Shown one piece after another: positions 1 to 8,012 of a DNA stretch of 47,125 bases. A model generated the notes under the pieces. The model saw nothing but the letters and a program-made list of their open reading frames with translations, searched no databases and had not been told where the DNA came from. Source of the stretch: an uncultured Pseudomonadales bacterium (lineage in GTDB: Bacteria; Pseudomonadota; Gammaproteobacteria; Pseudomonadales; Azotimanducaceae). A program made the position numbers and the translations under genes. The DNA lies in assembly GCA_937921865.1 (NCBI GenBank), contig CAKZWF010000063.1:1-47125 (forward strand). Direction: 5' to 3'. Numbering within the stretch: the first letter of the stretch is position 1; each line of letters opens with the position of its first letter.

Positions 1-154
1 ACTCGGTGCCGCCCTGATCGTGGTAGGCAGCCACGGGCATGGCGCGGTCTACGACGTTCTGGTCGGCAGCTATTCGGCAGCGATCATCCGGAAATCCAAG
101 CTGCCAGTGCTGGTGATCCCTGTTCGAAACTCGGAATCCGCAACGGCGACTTGA
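1..154 (+). CDS. Universal stress protein (UspA family), C-terminal end only
   Basis: The window opens inside this gene; reading from base 2 gives about 50 residues ending at a TGA at 152-154. The visible part contains the ATP-binding signature of UspA domains, G-S-H-G-H-G followed nine residues later by G-S-Y-S, and the typical final strand (LPVLVIPV). UspA-fold proteins are cytoplasmic nucleotide-binding proteins made under stress or growth arrest. Family assignment is firm for this piece; domain number and full length cannot be seen. Confidence 0.85.
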   Translation, partial: LGAALIVVGSHGHGAVYDVLVGSYSAAIIRKSKLPVLVIPVRNSESATAT

Positions 155-460
155 ATTTCGGCGACCCCGATAGAAGCTGAATTCGGCGACGACCATGAAA
201 GGTCCCTTGGGATCAGTGTGACCCATGAAGTCGGTCTCCCCGGATTTCATCCCCTCGCTAACGAGGAATTCTTCGAGGTTTTGCTCATAGTCGGTTGCAA
301 ACGAACGTCCGAATCCTAAGCCTTCGTTCATGTACTCGAGAATCTTGTTCTTTGCCGAGCCCCCGGCCCCCTTGATGAACCGCTCGGCATAGAAATCCGC
401 AACGGCCACACTTCCTGGGGCCGCGTTTCCGCGGATGTCCTGCAGAGTTGAGCGCTCCAT
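155..460 (-). pseudogene. Unrecognised protein remnant, open to the contig edge
   Basis: A minus-strand frame starting at an ATG (460-458) reads protein-like sequence for about 100 residues, including stretches such as AVADFYAERFIKGAGG and DPKGPFMVVAEFSFYR. I do not recognise the family. It then runs without a stop into the antisense of the universal stress protein gene, so the natural C-terminus has probably been lost. Its first codons overlap an amidohydrolase-like remnant on the other strand, so the N-terminus may also be a junction product. I read it as a remnant; an intact gene running off the contig is less likely because that part would lie antisense to a conserved protein. Confidence 0.4.
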
Positions 461-626
461 CAACGACTACCCTGCCGAGCTCACGCATCGCCATCCGACC
501 CGGTTTGGCGCCTATGCAATTCTGCCGCTACCAGACACGGCGGCAAGCATTACGGAGATGGAACGCGCGCTGGACAAACTCGAACTGGATGGCATCGCGC
601 TGCCCACGCATTCAGAAGGGCTGTAT
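447..626 (+). pseudogene. Amidohydrolase (ACMSD-like) fragment
   Basis: The frame from about 447 to 626 reads roughly 60 residues resembling the middle of metal-dependent amidohydrolases of the aminocarboxymuconate-semialdehyde decarboxylase family: INDYPAELTHRHPTRFG, then AYAILPLPD, then LDGIALPTHSEGLY. In intact relatives this part lies between the N-terminal metal-binding HxH and the later catalytic His and Asp, none of which is present. Upstream and downstream the frame turns into antisense of other remnants. It is an isolated internal piece of a decarboxylase-type gene and cannot be functional. Confidence 0.5.
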
Positions 627-1172
627 CGTAGGTGTGTGCCGAAAGGCTTCTTCACCAATCGCGATGGCCTCGTCGATATCGACCTCCTTGTGCGCATGAC
701 AGAGAAACCAGTTTAGTCTCGGGTGGAAGATCGCACCCCTGAGCGATGCTTCGCGAGCGAAAATCCTGGCGCGCTTTGCGTGAACGTCGTCCTGAAACAG
801 AAGCATCGGCATGGTCACCGGACCGGACAGCAACACATCTTCATGACCGTGTTCGCGACCTGCCTTGGTCAGACCGTCAACCAGTCGCCTGCCCGTGGCC
901 TGCATATGGGTAAGCACGTCATCCCGCTCGTACACATCCAGCACAGCAATGCCTACCCGATGGGTGACGGCAGAGAACATGTAGGTTGCCGTCAACTGTA
1001 TCTTCTCGACACCTTCTCGAACAGCGTTCTTGCCCAATAAGGCCGATACGGCATGACCGTTACCTAAGGCTTTGCCCAGGCAAAGCAGGTCCGGTTCGAT
1101 ACCCATGTATCGATGTGAACCCCGGGCGTGCAGCCGAAAGCCCGCGGCAGCCGGCCCGCCTGAACGACCCAT
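612..1172 (-). pseudogene. Class III aminotransferase (GSAM-like), C-terminal half only
   Basis: From about 1142 down to the stop at 612 the frame matches the C-terminal half of PLP fold-type I class III aminotransferases such as glutamate-1-semialdehyde aminotransferase. GFRLHARGSHRYMGIEPDLL is followed by CLGKALGNGH, which holds the PLP lysine, then the small C-terminal domain. About 250 N-terminal residues, including the PLP-phosphate site and the D-E motif just before GFR, are missing. The first ten residues of the open frame do not look like the family. It is a 5'-truncated remnant directly abutting the amidohydrolase fragment on the other strand, so this patch is a junction of unrelated gene pieces. 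Confidence 0.7.
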
Positions 1173-1214
1173 TTCCGGACTTCCCGAAACGCCCTACCCC
1201 GCATACGTCAACTA

Positions 1215-1243
1215 CCACATGGTGCGTCGGCCATTCGATCGAC
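1215..1243. repeat. 29-bp near-identical sequence shared with 7768-7796
   Basis: Bases 1215-1243 and 7768-7796 are identical except for one position (1221 G versus 7774 T), including a perfect 22-base block. Similarity fades after it. The second copy lies inside a truncated 3-hydroxyisobutyrate-dehydrogenase-like fragment; the first lies in otherwise featureless sequence between the aminotransferase remnant and the DUF1622 gene. Both are in the same orientation. The rest of 1173-1427 shows no gene that I can support. Confidence 0.6.
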
Positions 1244-1427
1244 TCGCCGGTTCATGCCAATGATCAGCGCCGCAATGGGGACTCAGTCCGAACCCCCTAC
1301 CAGCCATGACCATGAAAAAGGCCCGTTGAATTACCCATCCTCCGAAATGCTGTAGCTGGTGTGTCCAGTAGGACTAAACAGGGCCGCCCGGGTCTAGGAC
1401 CAATCGATTATGGCGTCCTTGGGAAAT

Positions 1428-1769
1428 CTAGTGTCGATTGCGATGTTCTGCTAGCTCTTGAATTTCCTTGTTCAGGAAGTAGGCGATGATGGTGCGCACT
1501 GCGACGATGCCGGCGAGGAAGTACAGGTCTTCCATGGAGCGGGTGACAATAGAATGTAGCAGATCGGAAATGATCATTAGCTCGAGAGCGAAAACCAGGT
1601 AAGTGCCCAGACTACAGCGGATTATCTGGATATCGAGAATTGCCTCTCCCGCCGGTCTGATCAGCGTGGGAACAAATCGAACCAGCGCGATCCCAAAACC
1701 GATCAACATTACGACTACGGCGGTCAAGTCAACCGCGAGCGCAGCGCCTTCCAGCACTTCGTGGATCAT
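1428..1769 (-). CDS. DUF1622 family membrane protein
   Basis: This 113-residue protein has three hydrophobic segments (about residues 12-35, 52-72 and 82-100) with the RCSLGTYLVFALELMIISDL region typical of DUF1622 inner-membrane proteins. The length fits the family. No biochemical role is established. Its ATG overlaps the TGA of the upstream flavodoxin-like gene (1766-1769, ATGA), so the two are translationally coupled and probably form a two-gene unit. The short His/Arg tail lies on a predicted cytoplasmic side. Family assignment is good; function is unknown. Confidence 0.8.
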   Translation of the reverse strand: MIHEVLEGAALAVDLTAVVVMLIGFGIALVRFVPTLIRPAGEAILDIQIIRCSLGTYLVFALELMIISDLLHSIVTRSMEDLYFLAGIVAVRTIIAYFLNKEIQELAEHRNRH

Positions 1770-2524
1770 CTTTTGTGCTCAGGGCTGTGGAAATCCGTCT
1801 TGCAACCCGCGTCCCAGGCTTCGGGCTGGTTGCCGTGTGCCGGTATGCCGTTAGCGTCTTTGAGCATTCGAGCCAGGTGCAGGCAGTTCCATACCAGGAA
1901 GGTGGTGTTGCGGTTGGTGAAGTCGTTCTCAGGTCCGCCGGAACCGGGGTCCATGTAGGATGGGCCGGGACCGGCTTCGCCCATCCAGCCTGCGTCGGCC
2001 TGCGGGGGTACGGTGTAGCCTATGTGTGATAGCGAGAACAGGATGTTCATGGCACAGTGCTTTACTCCATCCTCGTTGCCGGTGATTAACGTGGCGCCGA
2101 CTTTGCCGTAGTCCCGGTACTGGCCCTTGTCATTGAAGGAGTGCGTATAGCCATACATACGCTCCAGTACGCGATTACAGACAGAACTCTTCTCACCCAG
2201 CCACACCGATGTGCCGACGATCAGGATATCGCAGGCATCGACCTTCGCTTGAATCTGGGGCCAGTCGTCTTGCTCATAGCGGTCGCGGCCGGTGTAGTCC
2301 TGCTCCAGTCCCGCGGGGATCTCGAAGTCAACCGGGCGCAGGATTTCTGTGCTCACGCCATTGGCCTGGAAAATGCTCTCGGCAACTTTCAGCAGGCCCT
2401 CGGTGTGGGAGAGGTTGGGGGAGCGGGTCAGGGTGCAGTTAAGCATCAATACGCTTAGGTCGTTGTATTTGGATGGAGGGTTGGTGCACTGTTTCTCAGT
2501 GATGTCGCGAAGCTGATCCGTCAT
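1766..2524 (-). CDS. NAD(P)H-dependent FMN reductase / flavodoxin-like oxidoreductase
   Basis: A flavodoxin-fold protein of about 252 residues from the ATG at 2524 (MTDQLRDI); the open frame extends upstream without a convincing start. Fold markers are the first strand and FMN-phosphate loop (LSVLMLNCTLTRSPNLSHTE), the second loop (DILIVGTSVWLGEKSSVCNRVLERM) and GATLITGNEDGVKH. This is the layout of NADPH-dependent FMN reductase/NQO-like enzymes that move electrons from NAD(P)H through FMN to quinones, metals or flavins in the cytoplasm. It overlaps the downstream DUF1622 gene by four bases, so the pair is probably one operon. The substrate cannot be told from sequence. Confidence 0.8.
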   Translation of the reverse strand: MTDQLRDITEKQCTNPPSKYNDLSVLMLNCTLTRSPNLSHTEGLLKVAESIFQANGVSTEILRPVDFEIPAGLEQDYTGRDRYEQDDWPQIQAKVDACDILIVGTSVWLGEKSSVCNRVLERMYGYTHSFNDKGQYRDYGKVGATLITGNEDGVKHCAMNILFSLSHIGYTVPPQADAGWMGEAGPGPSYMDPGSGGPENDFTNRNTTFLVWNCLHLARMLKDANGIPAHGNQPEAWDAGCKTDFHSPEHKR

Positions 2525-2801
2525 GTTTAAATCCCCGCTCTGTTTTATGGCTGTTTTTGATGTCGACCATACTCGATGGAAGCTAGCAAGATAGGCTATG
2601 TGCTGAAAAATCGCTATATCCTGCAAGATGGTAGCCCAGGATCAAAGGTGACTTTTCGAGGGCACTAACAAGTTAGCTCCCTGATCAAAGCCGATCGACG
2701 TAGTGCAGGCATAAGGCTTTTGCTAAGTAGCGTCCTCAGGCTGCAGGAAAAATTCTGTCAAAGCGCCACGCCAGATACTTGGCTCAGAAGGGAGGATAGG
2801 A

Positions 2802-3429
2802 ATGCGAACAGGGATATCCGTCAATCGCCTGAGTATCGAAACAGATCGGGTGCTCCTTGTTAGAAGAGAGTTAGAAGAGAGTTAGAAGATACATCTAATC
2901 TGAGTTGATGATCGCAGACGAAGGATATGCAAGCTTGACCATGCGCGCGCTCGCGGCATAAAACCAGGGACATTGCCGTTTCGCTTCCGGACCTCGGAAG
3001 ACATGTTGCGTGCCTTGGTCGACTACATTTCGAAGTCGTATCACAGGTCCTTTCAGTCATTGCAGAACAGAGACGAGCCGCCGAGTCTAAGGGAAATAGT
3101 CATTTTTGTGCCTGATGATAAGGCTGGCGACGCGCTGTGTGGTGATCGACTTTGGCCGCAGCTGTGGGCCATGCAACAGGTCGAAACGCTGGTGTCTGAT
3201 CTGGTGGAAGATCTATGCCTTCTGCGTCGAAGCACTCGAACATGCTCTGGAGCGAGGAGGCAGCAGCGCGCCACACACCGAGGCGCTGGCGCTCATTTCC
3301 CTACTTGAAGGGAGCACCATCTTTTTGGGAAATGGCAGACGCCGGGCAATGGATGCCATGTCAATGCGAGCGGCAGTGTCAGACTTGTTAGACAACGGAT
3401 ACGGTGGCAAAGGACGCAGTGAGATTTGA
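2802..3429 (+). pseudogene. TetR family transcriptional regulator, frameshifted
   Basis: Pieces of one TetR-type repressor are spread over several frames. A purine-rich ribosome site precedes the ATG at 2802. ELMIADEGYASLTMRALAA, typical of the TetR helix-turn-helix, is read around 2902-2958 and ends at a TAA. SEDMLRALVDY follows in another frame (about 2994-3026). The ligand domain (RLWPQLWAMQQVETLVSDLVEDL) continues to about 3210, then shifts again to AFCVEALEHALERGG and LISLLEGSTIFLGNGRR, ending at 3429. At least two frameshifts and two stops separate the pieces. The gene probably once regulated the monooxygenase/dehydrogenase genes just downstream. Confidence 0.75.
2859..2891 (+). repeat. 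Three tandem 11-bp units
   Basis: Three consecutive copies of an 11-base unit (GTTAGAAGAGA; the third has one change) lie at 2859-2869, 2870-2880 and 2881-2891. They sit in the 5' part of the broken TetR gene. Because 11 is not a multiple of three, extra copies shift the reading frame; removing two copies would bring the plausible start at 2802 into frame with the helix-turn-helix region, although a TAA just downstream would remain. Confidence 0.85.
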
Positions 3430-3635
3430 AGAGCAGTTACTCAGAGGGATCCAACCCCCGATTTGTATCGACACGTACCGGCGCACACCAAAAGCATCTG
3501 AATATCCCATCAGGGTGTCGACTTGTGCGCGCCCTGGAGAACTGCGGTAGGGTTAAGACCATGACGTTCGAGTCCTGGGAGTCCGGGATACGCTTCGAAT
3601 GCAGACATTGACGGACACCGATGGGAGAGACTGCC

Positions 3636-5360
3636 ATGCCAAAGCAGCGTCGGCCACAGGCCTACTACGACGAAATAAAGAACCGCTTCAAGACGGAGCG
3701 TGATTTGCGCCTGCACTATCGGCCGCCGGGCACGGAGCAATACACGTCCGAATTCACCGGGGATCTTGAACATTACGCGATAGATCCCTACGCCGGTGAA
3801 GTTGAACACCGGGATCCGATTGAAGATAGTGTGGAGGTGCTTTTCATCGGTGGCGGATTTTCAGCCCTACTCACCTCGGCCCGGCTTCGCGAGAAGGGCG
3901 TGGAGAGCATTCGCATCGTTGAGAAAGGTGCGGATGTGGGCGGCACCTGGTACTGGAATCGCTACCCGGGAGTAGCCTGCGACGTGGTCTCATACGACTA
4001 TCTGCCACTGCTCGACGAAATGGATTATGTGCCCGTAAATCATTACTCCCGGGGTCCGGAGATTTACACCCACTGTCAGGCGATCGCCAAGAAATACGAT
4101 CTCTACGATCTTGCGGTTTTCAATACCACAGTGACCAATACGGTCTGGGACGAGTATGAAGAGCTCTGGAACATTGAGACGGATCGTGGCGACCGGATGA
4201 AAGCGCAGTTTGTCATCTGTGCAAATGGAACGCTCTCCAAACCGAAGCTTTCGAAGATCCACGGCATGAGTTCGTTCAAGGGTCACAGCTTCCATACGTC
4301 GCGGTGGGATTATGCTTACACCGGTGAGAAGCTTGAAAACCTGCGTGACAAGGTGGTCGGCATCATCGGCACGGGTGCCAGCGCGGTCCAGATTGTGCCT
4401 GAGTTGGGAAAGGCGGCGAAAGAGCTGTACGTCTTTCAGCGCACGCCATCGTCTATCGACGTCCGTGACGACTGGCCCACGGATCCGAACTGGGCGCGAC
4501 GGCTCAGGCCTGGCTGGCAGGCCAAACGCCGGGAGAGGGTGCTTGCGGCGGTGGAGCGCACGCCGGAGCAGCAGGCACGGCTTGATGCGATGTCACCAGA
4601 AGAGAAGCTTCGCGAACAGGAAAACCAGAATATTGATTACATGATGCGCATCCACCGGCGCATCGATGAGATCGTGCAGAATCCGCAAACAGCGGAAGCG
4701 CTCAAACCCTGGTATATGTTCATGTGCAAGCGGCCATGTTTTCACAACGAATATCTGCCTACGTTTAATCTGCCGAACGTTCACCTTGTCGATACCCAAG
4801 CTAAGGGGATCACTCAGATCACGGAGATGGGGCCCGCTTTCGAAGATCGTTGCTACGAAGTCGACGTGCTTATTTATGCAACTGGCTTTGAAGTTCAGCA
4901 GACGGGTATCTACAACAACATCGTTGGCAGCAGAGGACAGAATCTGTCGGACAAGTATGCCGACGGCATTCGTACTTTGCTGGGTATCCACACAGCCGGC
5001 TATCCGAATCTTTTCGTCATGGGCGGCTACCAGGCATCGTTTCAGTTCAATCTTACCGACATGCTTCAGACCCAGGGTGATCACATCGCCGAGTGCATCA
5101 GCTATGTGCGTGAAAATGACTATCACAGCATCGACCCAACGGATGAAGCTGAAGAATGGTGGGTACGCGAAGTGATTGCCCATCGTGGAAAGACGAGTCG
5201 CAATCAGGACTGCACACCGGGGTACTACAATTTTGAGGGAGCTGAGAACCGGCGTCAGGATGGGAACTACAACGGCGGTTTCCGGCGTTACTTCCAGCAC
5301 CAGCGAGAGGTGAGAGAGCGCATGGCAGACAACTTCGTTCTGGCGACACGAAAGGTCTGA
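3636..5360 (+). CDS. FAD/NADPH-dependent Baeyer-Villiger-type monooxygenase
   Basis: A 574-residue class B flavoprotein monooxygenase. Seen in order: an N-terminal extension, the FAD Rossmann motif (IGGGFSALLTSARL, about residues 71-84), DVGGTWYWNRYPGVACD, the Baeyer-Villiger fingerprint FKGHSFHTSRW at about 213-223, a second dinucleotide motif (GIIGTGASA, about 243) and YATGFEVQ near the C-terminus. Such enzymes insert one oxygen atom next to a ketone carbonyl, using NADPH, giving esters or lactones. An ATG at 3621 is possible, but GGGAGA at 3623-3628 sits five to seven bases before the ATG at 3636, so 3636 is preferred. The acyl-CoA dehydrogenase follows 141 bases later, suggesting a ketone or steroid-like catabolic step; the substrate is unknown. 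Confidence 0.88.
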   Translation: MPKQRRPQAYYDEIKNRFKTERDLRLHYRPPGTEQYTSEFTGDLEHYAIDPYAGEVEHRDPIEDSVEVLFIGGGFSALLTSARLREKGVESIRIVEKGADVGGTWYWNRYPGVACDVVSYDYLPLLDEMDYVPVNHYSRGPEIYTHCQAIAKKYDLYDLAVFNTTVTNTVWDEYEELWNIETDRGDRMKAQFVICANGTLSKPKLSKIHGMSSFKGHSFHTSRWDYAYTGEKLENLRDKVVGIIGTGASAVQIVPELGKAAKELYVFQRTPSSIDVRDDWPTDPNWARRLRPGWQAKRRERVLAAVERTPEQQARLDAMSPEEKLREQENQNIDYMMRIHRRIDEIVQNPQTAEALKPWYMFMCKRPCFHNEYLPTFNLPNVHLVDTQAKGITQITEMGPAFEDRCYEVDVLIYATGFEVQQTGIYNNIVGSRGQNLSDKYADGIRTLLGIHTAGYPNLFVMGGYQASFQFNLTDMLQTQGDHIAECISYVRENDYHSIDPTDEAEEWWVREVIAHRGKTSRNQDCTPGYYNFEGAENRRQDGNYNGGFRRYFQHQREVRERMADNFVLATRKV

Positions 5361-5501
5361 ATACCGCTGCGCCCAGCGCTGTTTGAGAGGCGTCCGCATG
5401 AATCTTTCACCTGACCGCCTTCGGCAGTTGCTGCGGGCGCAAGGCCATCGGCTTGGCGATTAACGGATACCGGCCGCTGGGATGGGCAGAGGAAAACTGT
5501 A

Positions 5502-6638
5502 ATGAACGATGATCAGGTCATTTTGGATGCGGTCGATAAATTCCTTGAACGGGAAGTCGCGCCCATCGCCAGAGACTATGAGCTTGCCGATGAGTATCCG
5601 CATGAGATGGTCGAGAAGATGCGGACGTTGGGTCTGTTCGGGGCAACGATCGGCACTCAGTATGGTGGTATGGGACTGTCGGCGGAGACCTACGCGCAGA
5701 TCGTTGAACGGGTCTCGGCGGTGTGGATGAGCGTTTGCGGGATCTTCAATTCACATCTGATCATGAGCGCCGCGCTGGAGAAGTTCGGTACCACTGAGCT
5801 CAAGGAACAGTACCTGCCGCGGATGGCCACAGGGGAATTGCGCGGCGGTATCGCGCTTACCGAGCCCGACTGTGGTACTGATCTGCAGGCTATTCGAACA
5901 CGGGCCGTCAGAAATGATGAGGACTACCTAGTTACCGGGACCAAACAGTGGATCACCAATTCAGTTGAAGGCAACCTTCTCGCGGTGCTGGTAAAGACCG
6001 ACCCGGACGCCCAGCCCCGACACCGGGGAATGAGCCTGCTGCTGATCGAAAAAAATATGGGTTATCAGGCGCACAAACTGGCCAAGCTCGGCTATCGAGG
6101 CGTCGATACTGGTGAGGTGGTTTTCGATTCCGTGCGAGTACCGACTACCAATCTGATCGGAGAAACTGAAGGTCAGGGCCTGAAACAGATTCTTTCCGGA
6201 CTGGCGCTGGGCCGGATCAATGTGGCCGCTCGGGGTGTCGGCGTTGCGCGTGCGGCGTTGGATGCCAGTGTGAGCTATGCGCAGCTGCGGGAGACTTTCG
6301 GAGCGCCCATTGGTTCTCATCAGGCGATCCAGATCAAACTGGCAGACATGGCGACGAAAGTGGAAGCAGCACGGCTGCTCACACAGAAAGCGGCCCAAGC
6401 CTACGACAGCGGAGCGCGCTGTGACCTGGAGGCAGGCATGGCCAAGCTGTTCGCTACCGAGACGGCAATGGAGAATAGCAACGAAGCGCTGCGCATTCAC
6501 GGGGCGTACGGCTACTCACCGGAGAACGTTGTGGAACGCTACTACCGTGATGCGCCGTTGCTGGTGATCGGAGAAGGCACTAACGAGTTGCAGCGCATCA
6601 TCATTGCCCGTCAGCTGCTGGAAAGAAACCCGATATGA
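5502..6638 (+). CDS. Acyl-CoA dehydrogenase
   Basis: 378 residues, the normal length for the FAD-dependent acyl-CoA dehydrogenase family. It has the N-terminal helical domain (FGATIGTQYGGMGLS), the middle beta domain (ALTEPDCGTDLQAIRTRA and GTKQWITNS, flavin contacts), and the C-terminal helical domain with RETFGAPIGSHQAIQ and IGEGTNELQR. Glu358 in that last motif is the expected catalytic base that takes the alpha proton while FAD takes the beta hydride. GAGGAAAA precedes the ATG at a proper distance. It lies downstream of the Baeyer-Villiger enzyme on the same strand, so joint transcription is likely. Acyl chain specificity cannot be read from sequence. Confidence 0.92.
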   Translation: MNDDQVILDAVDKFLEREVAPIARDYELADEYPHEMVEKMRTLGLFGATIGTQYGGMGLSAETYAQIVERVSAVWMSVCGIFNSHLIMSAALEKFGTTELKEQYLPRMATGELRGGIALTEPDCGTDLQAIRTRAVRNDEDYLVTGTKQWITNSVEGNLLAVLVKTDPDAQPRHRGMSLLLIEKNMGYQAHKLAKLGYRGVDTGEVVFDSVRVPTTNLIGETEGQGLKQILSGLALGRINVAARGVGVARAALDASVSYAQLRETFGAPIGSHQAIQIKLADMATKVEAARLLTQKAAQAYDSGARCDLEAGMAKLFATETAMENSNEALRIHGAYGYSPENVVERYYRDAPLLVIGEGTNELQRIIIARQLLERNPI

Positions 6639-6656
6639 ATCACGGCTTGGTCTTAA

Positions 6657-6698
6657 GTTGCTGCTGTCCAAACCCGCCGTTAGTCAGACAGCAGCAAC
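6657..6698. terminator. Hairpin between convergent genes
   Basis: A perfect 12-base stem (GTTGCTGCTGTC at 6657-6668 with its complement at 6687-6698) encloses an 18-base loop. It lies 18 bases past the acyl-CoA dehydrogenase stop and before the stop of the convergent gene. The bases after it on the plus strand are pyrimidine-rich but not a clean U-tract. It probably ends transcription from one or both sides. Confidence 0.55.
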
Positions 6699-6719
6699 AC
6701 CTCTTTCCTTCTGTCAGGG

Positions 6720-7493
6720 TTAATCAGCGATATAGCTTAAATCCAATCGATGCCGAAGCAGCGTCTGTTGCACGGAGACAACTGAGTCTGCGTTCAACTT
6801 CGCGAGTCGATCAGCTTCACGTTTGCCGAACGCGGCTTCTATCCGCTGTTCCGGATTCATCACCGGCGAGTTCAGTCCCTCTAGAGAGGTTGCCGACGTG
6901 ATCCGATAGACGTTGCCGGTGTTCAACCAGGGGGAGTAGGTATTCCAGTAGGCTTCTGGATCCACCTTCGCGGTGGCTTCCACCAGCTTCGTCATCCACT
7001 GCTCGAACTGGTCATTCGCACCAGTTTCGACCTCGACATGATAGGTATACCAGAGCTCTATGTTCTGCGGGTCGAGATCAGGATCCGCACGACCGAGTTC
7101 CGGGCGCCGGAGGTAGATTTTTCGCTCGCTGTGCTGAACAACACCATCGAGACCCGCGACCAACTCCCGCCAGGCGTCATCACCATGCACCTGCAGATAG
7201 CCGATCGGATCGCGGAGATCAGTGAAGTCGGTATGAAAACTGATGTGCGTATACAAGCCGCCATCCGCGATTATGCCGCTTTCTATGATTCGATTGGCAG
7301 AGGCGTCTGCAGCCTTGTCGGCTGCGGCAAGTTCTTTGAGAAACGCTTCATACTCGGCGTTTTTGCCGACGTGAACGGTCGAGTTTCTGATCAGAGCGAA
7401 GCCTGGCCAGTCGGCTTCTTCAGCGGTTGAAGGCAGTGATATCAGGATCAGCGCTGCGGCGAGCACTGTGGGCAGAGTGCGAGTTAGCAACAT
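6720..7493 (-). CDS. Secreted protein of unknown family
   Basis: 257 residues with a clear Sec signal peptide (two Arg/Thr-containing turns, then VLAAALILISL, probable cleavage after PSTAEE or just before). The mature protein seems to repeat a strand-helix plan: GFALIRNSTVHVGKNAEYEAFLKEL near the start and ELWYTYHVEVETGANDQFEQW in the second half, each followed by an acidic helix. That resembles a tandem of dimeric alpha/beta-barrel (ferredoxin-like) domains, but this is only inference from pattern. No catalytic motif was recognised. It stands alone between the convergent dehydrogenase gene and a gene fragment; periplasmic location is expected. Confidence 0.7.
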   Translation of the reverse strand: MLLTRTLPTVLAAALILISLPSTAEEADWPGFALIRNSTVHVGKNAEYEAFLKELAAADKAADASANRIIESGIIADGGLYTHISFHTDFTDLRDPIGYLQVHGDDAWRELVAGLDGVVQHSERKIYLRRPELGRADPDLDPQNIELWYTYHVEVETGANDQFEQWMTKLVEATAKVDPEAYWNTYSPWLNTGNVYRITSATSLEGLNSPVMNPEQRIEAAFGKREADRLAKLNADSVVSVQQTLLRHRLDLSYIAD

Positions 7494-7703
7494 CGTAGTC
7501 TCCTACTCTTTGTTGAGTATTCGTAACACGTAAGAATCGTCTGGAAAGCGATCCGATACTGTGCGACTACTGCGTGCTGCAGACTGCTCAAACTGATCAC
7601 GCTACTACCACCTGTGTACTGCATCGGTACTGCGGTGCTTTCGCTGTGGCTTAAAACCACCGGCAAGATACTGATTCATCGAGCAGGAAAACTCAATGGA
7701 CGT

Positions 7704-7901
7704 TTAGAGGTCGTATTCTGGTTCGTGAATCCGCCCGTTGCTTACGTCAGCATCCGGTGAGCACTGACCACATTGTGCGTCGGCCATTCGATCGACCAGC
7801 CGGTAACCTGCTTTGTGTATGCAGCGAGCCATCTTGGCCCCCATATTACCGAGTCCGATAAAGCCGATGACCGGTGTCCAACTTTTGGTCGTGCTGGTCA
7901 T
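7704..7901 (-). pseudogene. 3-hydroxyisobutyrate dehydrogenase-like N-terminal fragment
   Basis: 65 residues beginning with the NAD(P)-binding Rossmann motif typical of beta-hydroxyacid dehydrogenases (VIGFIGLGNMGAKMARCIHKAGY). After this the sequence diverges (VDRMADAQCG) and ends at a stop, whereas the family is about 290 residues long. The catalytic lysine and substrate-binding helices are missing. The 29-base sequence shared with 1215-1243 lies in the divergent part, so the break may be at a recombination junction. The preceding 210 bases (7494-7703) hold no gene I can support. Confidence 0.7.
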
Positions 7902-8012
7902 GTGGATTCTCTCTGATGCTTCACTGAGTTGAGTTGATAGTACTCAAAGCTACCAGAGCGTAGCCGTCGGATCAGTTTGAATGGAGGCCCGGGGCAGACT
8001 TCGGGCTCGATC

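Noticed and set aside
2859..2891. Possible CRISPR or iteron array
   Set aside because: Only three short adjacent 11-bp units without spacers, inside a decayed coding gene.
3426..3611. Short plus-strand frame before the monooxygenase
   Set aside because: No ribosome site, no family features, and it begins inside the last codons of the TetR remnant.
4593..5399. Minus-strand frame of 268 codons
   Set aside because: Antisense to the monooxygenase C-terminal half; no signal or motif.
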